DNA of 5,969 bases from a bacterium. Lineage in GTDB: Bacteria > Actinomycetota > Actinomycetes > Actinomycetales > Actinomycetaceae. Positions 1 through 4,753 of this stretch are shown here, piece by piece (position 1 is the first letter of the stretch; each line of letters opens with the position of its first letter). Location of the stretch: contig JAUNRP010000119.1 in assembly GCA_030544165.1 (NCBI GenBank), positions 1-5,969 of the forward strand. The letters run 5' to 3'. Both the position numbers and the translations under genes were made by a program. The notes under the pieces were generated by a model, which was not told the DNA's origin, searched no databases, and was given only the letters and a program-made list of their open reading frames with translations.

Positions 1-84
1 ATGTCCATCGCCGAGCGGCGGGCGGCCCAGCGTGCCGCGCAGCAGGGATCGCAGCAGGCTGCGGCCGAGGGGAGTGAGGCCTGA
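1..84 (+). CDS. secD: SecD C-terminal tail (partial, 5' end outside window)
   Basis: This is the last 27 codons of a reading frame open from the first base of the window and ending in TGA at 82-84. The residues visible are a charged tail rich in Ala, Gln and Arg containing SIAERRAAQRAAQQ. No membrane segment or catalytic motif is visible, so the call rests mainly on context: the frame runs directly into secF, and secD immediately precedes secF in nearly all bacteria. Tails of this kind, following the sixth membrane helix, occur in actinobacterial SecD proteins. SecD works with SecF as a membrane complex that pulls preproteins through SecYEG using the proton gradient. The ATG at position 1 is most likely an internal methionine, not a start. 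The TGATG junction with secF (one shared base) suggests translational coupling. Confidence 0.75.
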   Translation: MSIAERRAAQRAAQQGSQQAAAEGSEA

Positions 85-1277
85 TGTTCAGCTTCGCGCG
101 ATGGGGCAACGACCTCTACTCGGGGGAAACCTCCTACAACATCGTGGGCCGGCGGAAGCTGTGGTTCTCGATCGCCGTGATCGGCGTGGTGCTCTCGCTC
201 GTGGTGTTGCTCGTGAAGGGGATGAACCTCGGCATCGAGTTCCGCGGCGGCACCGAGTTCACCGTCTCGAATGCCGCGACCACCTCCTCCGATCCCGCCA
301 CCGAGCTGCTCTCGGAGGCGGGGGTGACCGACGTGCGCACCGCCGTGGTGGGCGGATCGGCGCTGCGGGTGCAGACCGAGGCGCTGGACGCGGAGACCGT
401 TGAGGCGCTGCGCGGCGAGTTGGCGAGGGCCTACGGGGTCACGGAATCGGAGATCACCTCCACGTTCGTGGGGCCCGCGTGGGGCGCGGACGTGACCTCG
501 AAGGCGTTGCAGGGCCTCATCATCTTCCTGGTGCTGGTCTCGATCGTGATGTCCGTCTACTTCCGGTCCTGGCGAATGTCCGTGGCGGCCGTGGTGGCGC
601 TGTTGCATGACCTGATGATCACCGTGGGGGCCTACGCGCTGATCGGGTTCGAGGTGACGCCGGCGTCCGTGATCGGATTCCTCACCATCCTCGGGTACTC
701 GCTGTACGACACCGTGGTGGTGTTCGACAAGGTGCGGGAGAACACCGCGCGCGTGGTGGAGCAGAAGGACCACACGTACGCGGAGGCGGCGAACCTGGCG
801 GTGAACCAGACGTTGGTGCGCTCCATCAACACCTCCGTGGTGGGCGTGCTGCCGGTGGCGGCGATCCTGTTCGTGGGCGCGTTCCTGTTGGGGGCGGGCA
901 CGCTGAAGGACATCGCCCTGGCGCTGTTCGTGGGCATGCTGGTCTCCACCGTCTCCTCGATCTTCCTGGCCACGCCCCTGGAGGTGGTGCTGCGCGAGCG
1001 GGAGGAGTCCGTGGCGGAGCACACGGCCGCGATCCTCGCGAAGCGGGCGGCCGGCGCGCCGGTGGTGGCCGAGACCCGGGACCGGAAGGGGCGAGTGGTC
1101 CGGACCACGGTGGGCTCCGACGTCGACGGATCGGGGGAGGATCGCGAGACGGACGGCGAGGAGCGGGGCATGGACGCCGATGACGTGGCACGCTCGGTGG
1201 GGCGGACCAACGTGGTGGCTGGCGGGCACAAGGGAACGGCAGCGCAACCGAAGCGAAAGAAGAGGTCGAAGAGATGA
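84..1277 (+). CDS. secF: Protein translocase subunit SecF
   Basis: This 397-residue protein is the SecF half of the SecDF membrane complex, which assists late steps of Sec-dependent export. It has a cytoplasmic N-terminus, a first membrane helix at about 27-45, then the family motif LGIEFRGGTEF (49-59) opening the first periplasmic/extracytoplasmic domain. Five more helices follow at about 140-300. Conserved SecF motifs are visible: GPAWGADV near 130, LLHDLMIT at 173-180, GYSLYDTVVVFDKVREN at 204-220, and RSINTS at 246-251. The ATG at 84 is preferred because the N-terminus MFSFARWGNDLYSG matches actinobacterial SecF and a strong Shine-Dalgarno run (GAGGGGAG, then GAGG) lies just upstream inside secD. 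Residues after about 305 form a long hydrophilic, Asp/Glu/Gly-rich tail ending in the basic RKKRSKR. Such tails are longer in Actinomycetota than in E. coli and poorly conserved. The stop overlaps the apt start (ATGA), so the two are probably cotranscribed. Confidence 0.96.
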   Translation: MFSFARWGNDLYSGETSYNIVGRRKLWFSIAVIGVVLSLVVLLVKGMNLGIEFRGGTEFTVSNAATTSSDPATELLSEAGVTDVRTAVVGGSALRVQTEALDAETVEALRGELARAYGVTESEITSTFVGPAWGADVTSKALQGLIIFLVLVSIVMSVYFRSWRMSVAAVVALLHDLMITVGAYALIGFEVTPASVIGFLTILGYSLYDTVVVFDKVRENTARVVEQKDHTYAEAANLAVNQTLVRSINTSVVGVLPVAAILFVGAFLLGAGTLKDIALALFVGMLVSTVSSIFLATPLEVVLREREESVAEHTAAILAKRAAGAPVVAETRDRKGRVVRTTVGSDVDGSGEDRETDGEERGMDADDVARSVGRTNVVAGGHKGTAAQPKRKKRSKR

Positions 1278-1810
1278 GCCGGGACTTTGACGCACTGGCG
1301 GACCTGATTCGGGAGCACCTGCGCGAGATCCCCGACTACCCCGAGGAGGGAGTGCTCTTCCGGGACATCACCCCGCTCCTGGCGGACGGGTCGGCTTTTT
1401 CCGAGGTGATCCGGGCGATCGCGGCGCACTACCGGGGCGCCGTTGACGCCGTGGCGGGCCTCGAGTCCCGCGGATTCATCCTCGCGGCGCCGCTCGCGAT
1501 CGAGCTGGGGGTCGGCATGATCACCATGCGGAAGGCGGGCAAGCTGCCGCCGCCCGTGATCGGGATCGACTACGCGCTCGAGTACGGCACGGCGCGCCTC
1601 GAGGTGCGGCCGGACACCATCCACGAGGGCCAACGGGTGCTCATCATCGACGACGTGCTCGCCACCGGTGGGACGGCCCGCGCCGCAGTTGACCTGGTGG
1701 AGCAGTCCGGGGGATCGGTGACCGGGCTCGTGATGCTGATGGAGCTGCTGGGACTCGAGGGGCGCTCCAAGCTCGAGGGCTATGAGGTGGAGACGATGCT
1801 CGCCTACTGA
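1274..1810 (+). CDS. apt: Adenine phosphoribosyltransferase
   Basis: This 178-residue cytoplasmic enzyme converts adenine and PRPP to AMP and pyrophosphate (purine salvage). The length is typical for Apt. Family motifs are in order: GVLFRDITPLL (26-36), ESRGFIL (64-70), RKAGKLP (86-92), EYGTARLEV (103-111), and the PRPP-binding loop VLIIDDVLATGGT (122-134), which carries the paired Asp and the TGGT turn of type I phosphoribosyltransferases. The ATG at 1274 overlaps the secF stop by four bases, and AGAGGT at 1261-1266 serves as ribosome binding site seven bases upstream. Translation is therefore probably coupled to secF. It lies 60 bases upstream of relA, a neighbourhood also known from Streptomyces and mycobacteria. 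I see no promoter of its own in the secF end. Missing or altered residues are not apparent. Confidence 0.97.
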   Translation: MSRDFDALADLIREHLREIPDYPEEGVLFRDITPLLADGSAFSEVIRAIAAHYRGAVDAVAGLESRGFILAAPLAIELGVGMITMRKAGKLPPPVIGIDYALEYGTARLEVRPDTIHEGQRVLIIDDVLATGGTARAAVDLVEQSGGSVTGLVMLMELLGLEGRSKLEGYEVETMLAY

Positions 1811-1852
1811 GGCGGGTTCGGCTGGTGGGGCGATGCGAGCCGGGGGGCGGCG

Positions 1853-1870
1853 TGGCCGTAGGATTGGCCA
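1853..1870 (+). repeat. Short inverted repeat TGGCC-N8-GGCCA abutting relA start
   Basis: Perfect five-base arms at 1853-1857 and 1866-1870 enclose the eight bases GTAGGATT. The loop contains both the putative -10 box (TAGGAT) and the only Shine-Dalgarno-like string (AGGA, 1860-1863) for relA, and the right arm ends on the base before the relA ATG. In readthrough mRNA from apt it could form a small hairpin with the ribosome-binding string in the loop; at DNA level it could be a protein site. The arms are short and GC-rich, so chance is possible. Confidence 0.4.
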
Positions 1871-1871
1871 A
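1859..1871 (+). promoter_or_regulatory. Probable relA promoter, -10 box for a leaderless transcript
   Basis: TAGGAT at 1859-1864 matches the actinobacterial -10 consensus TANNNT. Six bases separate it from the relA ATG, so if the hexamer occupies -12 to -7, the +1 position falls exactly on the A of the start codon (1871). This is the standard geometry of leaderless genes, which are common in Actinomycetota. No convincing -35 hexamer lies 16-18 bases upstream (that stretch is GCGAGCC-like), and no extended -10 TG is present. The same stretch contains AGGA seven bases before the ATG, so ordinary translation on mRNA reading through from apt is also possible. This would let relA be expressed both with the sec-apt unit and independently. 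Confidence 0.55.
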
Positions 1872-4168
1872 TGGCTGAGCGCGAGCACCACGGGGTGGAT
1901 CTCCCCGCGCAGTCGATGCTGTCCCGGCTGGTGCGGTTCGGATCCCGTGCCCCGAGCGTGCCGGAGATGATCGAGCCCCTGGTGGCGGCGCTGTGGGCCA
2001 ACCACCCGCGCGAGGACGTCTCCGTGATTGTGCGGGCGTTCGAGACGGCGGAGAAGGCGCACTCCGGCCAGATGAGGCGCTCGGGAGAGCCCTACATCAC
2101 GCACCCCGTGGCGGTGGCCACGATCCTGGCGGAGATCGGCCTGCTGCCCGTGACGCTGGCGGCGGCGCTGCTGCATGACACGGTGGAGGACACGGACTAC
2201 TCGCTCGCCCAGCTCACCAAGGACTTCGGCGGCGAGATCGCCGGGCTCGTGGACGGCGTGACCAAACTGGACAAGGTCACCTACGGGGACGCCGCGCAGG
2301 CGGAGACCGTGCGCAAGATGATCGTGGCGATGAGCCGGGACATCCGGGTGCTCCTCATCAAGCTCGCGGACCGGCTGCACAACGCGCGGACCTGGAAGTA
2401 CGTGTCCGTTGAGTCGGCCGCCCGAAAGGCGCGCGAGACCCTGGAGATCTACGCGCCGCTCGCCCACCGGCTGGGCATGAACACCATCAAGTGGGAGCTG
2501 GAGGACATCTCCTTCCAGACCCTCTACCCCAAGGTGTACGAGGAGATCGTGCACCTGGTGGCCGAGCGGGCGCCCGCGCGCGAGACATACCTCGCGAGCG
2601 TCCGCTCCCAGATCGAGAAGGACCTCGGGGAGGCCGGGATCGTCTGCCAGGTGACCGGGCGGCCCAAGCACTACTACTCGATCTACCAGAAGATGATCAT
2701 GCGGGGCCGCGACTTCGATGACATCTACGATCTGGTGGGCGTGCGGGTGCTGGTGAGCTCCGTGCGGGACTGCTACGGAGCACTCGGTACCATGCACGCG
2801 CGGTGGAAGCCCCTTCCCGGGCGCTTCAAGGACTACATCGCGATGCCGAAGTTCAACATGTACCAGTCCCTCCACACCACGGTGTTCGGTCCGGGTGGGC
2901 GGCCGGTGGAGATCCAGATCCGGACCTTCGAGATGCACCAGCGCGCCGAGTACGGCGTGGCCGCGCACTGGAAGTACAAGGAGGATCCGGGCAAGTCCCA
3001 ACTGGCCGATTCCGAGGAGGCCAAGGAGCTCTCCTGGGTGCGCCAGCTCGTGGACTGGCAGATGGAGACCACGGACCCGGCGGAGTTCCTGGACTCGCTG
3101 CGCTACGAGATGGCCGGGTCCCACGTGTACGTGTTCACCCCCAAGGGCGATGTGATCTCGCTGGCCGGGGGAGCCACGCCGGTGGACTTCGCCTACCAGG
3201 TGCACACCGAGGTGGGCCACCGCACCGTGGGCGCGCGGGTGAACGGGAAGCTGGTTCCGCTGGACTCCCAGTTGGAGAACGGGGACACCGTGGAGGTGTT
3301 CACCTCCAAGGCCCCGGATGCGGGACCCTCGCGGGACTGGCTGAACTTCGTAGCCTCCCCCCGGGCGCGGAACAAGATCCGCGGGTGGTTCACCAAGGAG
3401 CGCCGCGAGGAGGCGATCGAGGCCGGCAAGGCCCAGCTCGCCAAGGCGATGCGCAAGCAGAACCTCCCCATCCAGCGCCTCATGAACCACCAGTCGCTCA
3501 AGGCGCTCGCCGCGGACATGCGGATCGACGACGTCTCCGGGTTGTATGCCGCGATCGGCGAGAACCACGTCTCCGCCGCCACCGTGGTGGACCGGCTGGT
3601 TCGCATGGTGGGCGGGGATGCCGGCGCGGAGGAGGACCTCTCCGAGGCCACCATCCCCGGTGTGGCTCCGCGCACCCGCTCCTCCGGGGACCCGGGGGTG
3701 GTGGTGGAAGGCATGGACTCCGGCTCCATGTGGGTGAAGATCGCCCGCTGCTGCACTCCGGTTCCCGGCGATCCGATCGTGGGGTTCGTGACCCGGGGAT
3801 CGGGCATCTCCGTGCACCGGGCCGACTGCGGCAACGTGGAGCAGCTCGAGAACGAGCCCGACCGCATGATCGGCGTGGCGTGGGACAAGGCCGGCGCCGG
3901 GGTCTTCCTGGTCCAGATCCAGATCGAGGCGTTGGATCGCTCCGGGTTGCTCTCCGAGATCACCCGGGTGCTCTCGGACAACCACGTCAACATCCTCGCC
4001 GCCACGTCCACCACCTCGCGGGACCGGTTGGCCACGCTCAGGTTCACGTTCGAGATGGGCGATACCGAGCACCTGGGCCACCTGCTGGCGGCGGTGCGCC
4101 GGATCGACGGCGTGTTCGACGCCTACCGGGTCACCGGCTCGCGCCGCAAGGGCGAGCAGGCGGAATAG
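1871..4168 (+). CDS. relA: Bifunctional (p)ppGpp synthetase/hydrolase, RelA/SpoT family (Rel)
   Basis: This 765-residue cytoplasmic, ribosome-associated enzyme makes (p)ppGpp from ATP and GDP/GTP during starvation and hydrolyses it otherwise. The N-terminal HD hydrolase domain (about 50-200) looks intact: H64, H78 in ITHPVAVA, H102-D103 and E106-D107 in LLHDTVEDTDYS, and KLADRLHNART (164-174). The synthetase domain (about 240-370) has RPKHYYSIYQK (264-274), DIYDLVGVRV (284-293), Y331-Q-S-L-H and EIQIRTFEMHQRAEYG (347-362). RFKD (318-321) is the RxKD signature of bifunctional enzymes, in contrast to ExDD of monofunctional RelA. A TGS domain follows (about 416-478), then a helical part, the conserved ARCCTPVPGD region with C627, C628, H649 and C653, and a C-terminal ACT domain (about 678-755). 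The length is normal for actinobacterial Rel. The start at 1871 gives a typical short leader before the HD domain and is supported by the promoter and AGGA string just upstream. The stop lies 14 bases from a convergent gene. Confidence 0.97.
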   Translation: MAEREHHGVDLPAQSMLSRLVRFGSRAPSVPEMIEPLVAALWANHPREDVSVIVRAFETAEKAHSGQMRRSGEPYITHPVAVATILAEIGLLPVTLAAALLHDTVEDTDYSLAQLTKDFGGEIAGLVDGVTKLDKVTYGDAAQAETVRKMIVAMSRDIRVLLIKLADRLHNARTWKYVSVESAARKARETLEIYAPLAHRLGMNTIKWELEDISFQTLYPKVYEEIVHLVAERAPARETYLASVRSQIEKDLGEAGIVCQVTGRPKHYYSIYQKMIMRGRDFDDIYDLVGVRVLVSSVRDCYGALGTMHARWKPLPGRFKDYIAMPKFNMYQSLHTTVFGPGGRPVEIQIRTFEMHQRAEYGVAAHWKYKEDPGKSQLADSEEAKELSWVRQLVDWQMETTDPAEFLDSLRYEMAGSHVYVFTPKGDVISLAGGATPVDFAYQVHTEVGHRTVGARVNGKLVPLDSQLENGDTVEVFTSKAPDAGPSRDWLNFVASPRARNKIRGWFTKERREEAIEAGKAQLAKAMRKQNLPIQRLMNHQSLKALAADMRIDDVSGLYAAIGENHVSAATVVDRLVRMVGGDAGAEEDLSEATIPGVAPRTRSSGDPGVVVEGMDSGSMWVKIARCCTPVPGDPIVGFVTRGSGISVHRADCGNVEQLENEPDRMIGVAWDKAGAGVFLVQIQIEALDRSGLLSEITRVLSDNHVNILAATSTTSRDRLATLRFTFEMGDTEHLGHLLAAVRRIDGVFDAYRVTGSRRKGEQAE

Positions 4169-4182
4169 CGCCCCGGCCGCGC

Positions 4183-4692
4183 CTACGGGCCGAAGAACAC
4201 CATCTCGAGGAGCCGCCGCGCACGGGGGATCCCCTTCAGGCCGCACTGGGAGTCCAGCACCTCGCGGACCGGATCCGGCGCGAGGAATGACCGGGCGGTG
4301 ACGCACGCCTGGGCGGCTGCCGGGAGCGGCGCGAGGCGGGCGAGGTCCACGAGGGTGCGCTCCGCCGTCGTGAGGAGGAGGCTGCCCACGGACGCGACGT
4401 GGGCGGGCGGGAGGGCACAGCGGTACACGCGGACGCCAGGCGCCAGGGGCGGGATGTGGCCGCCCGGCACGATGTGGACGGGGCCCGGTGGCAGCTCACC
4501 GGCGGACGTGTGGACGGCCCACGCCGAGTCCAGGCACACCACGGCATCGGGCGGCACGGTGCCCAGCAGGTGCCCCACCAGGGTGGTGGCCTCGAGGTCC
4601 CGGGGGAGGAGGTGGCCGGGGCGGACGGAGCCGTCGCAGTGGGCGTGGCGCAGGAGCCGATCAGCGGGATCGATGGCGGTGACAGGGCCCAT
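4183..4692 (-). CDS. Short AbiEi/DUF559-associated-like hypothetical protein
   Basis: This 169-residue minus-strand protein runs from ATG at 4692 to TAG at 4185-4183. I recognise it only loosely. The pattern VVCLDSAWAVHTSAG (51-65), then SLLLTTAERTLVDLARLAPL (104-123), then GLKGIPRARRLLEMV (151-165 approximately, near the C-terminus) resembles the middle part of actinobacterial proteins annotated as AbiEi-family antitoxins or DUF559 proteins. These usually have an N-terminal winged helix and, in DUF559 forms, a C-terminal Vsr-like nuclease domain. This one has no clear winged helix and ends where the nuclease domain would begin, so any DNA-binding or antitoxin activity is unproven. No toxin partner (AbiEii nucleotidyltransferase) is in the window. 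No signal peptide or membrane segment is seen. The start is uncertain: no Shine-Dalgarno string precedes it and the ATG lies in the arm of a hairpin. It is transcribed in the same direction as the DUF349 gene, 61 bases downstream of it, and converges on relA. Confidence 0.65.
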   Translation of the reverse strand: MGPVTAIDPADRLLRHAHCDGSVRPGHLLPRDLEATTLVGHLLGTVPPDAVVCLDSAWAVHTSAGELPPGPVHIVPGGHIPPLAPGVRVYRCALPPAHVASVGSLLLTTAERTLVDLARLAPLPAAAQACVTARSFLAPDPVREVLDSQCGLKGIPRARRLLEMVFFGP

Positions 4693-4714
4693 GCCGGGAG
4701 TGTGGCATGGGCCC
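4685..4714 (-). repeat. Perfect hairpin containing the start codon of the AbiEi-like gene
   Basis: Eleven-base perfect arms GGGCCCATGCC (4685-4695) and GGCATGGGCCC (4704-4714) enclose an eight-base loop. In minus-strand RNA the downstream arm carries the AUG at 4692-4690, so the start codon would be base-paired. It could limit translation of the AbiEi-like gene, act as a second terminator after the DUF349 gene, or bind a protein as DNA. No U-tract follows it on either strand. Confidence 0.6.
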
Positions 4715-4723
4715 GTGTGTGGA

Positions 4724-4751
4724 TGCTGCGGCCCTCCACAGGGCCGCAGCA
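4724..4751 (-). terminator. Likely transcription terminator of the DUF349 gene
   Basis: A perfect 12-base stem, TGCTGCGGCCCT (4724-4735) with AGGGCCGCAGCA (4740-4751), closes a four-base loop. On the minus strand it begins two bases after the DUF349 stop codon (TAG, 4756-4754), the usual place for an intrinsic terminator. There is no U-tract after it, but many hairpins proposed as actinobacterial terminators lack one. It may reduce readthrough into the downstream AbiEi-like gene or stabilise the mRNA 3' end. Confidence 0.6.
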
Positions 4752-4753
4752 AC

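Noticed and set aside
410..2420. Possible avoidance of GTCGA, since four of about seven GTT valine codons precede GA.
   Set aside because: The counts are too small, GTCGA still occurs several times in the window, and TCGAC is common, so no restriction-site avoidance can be claimed.
2803..4290. A 495-codon plus-strand open frame overlapping relA in another frame.
   Set aside because: The translation is Gly/Arg/Pro/Ala-rich with no family resemblance, whereas the relA frame carries all Rel domains through the same bases.
632..4306. A 1224-codon open frame on the minus strand, antisense to secF, apt and relA.
   Set aside because: It lies opposite three well-recognised genes, and its translation is His/Arg/Gly/Pro/Leu-rich low-complexity sequence with no recognisable domain. 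Long antisense frames are expected from strong GC bias at third codon positions.
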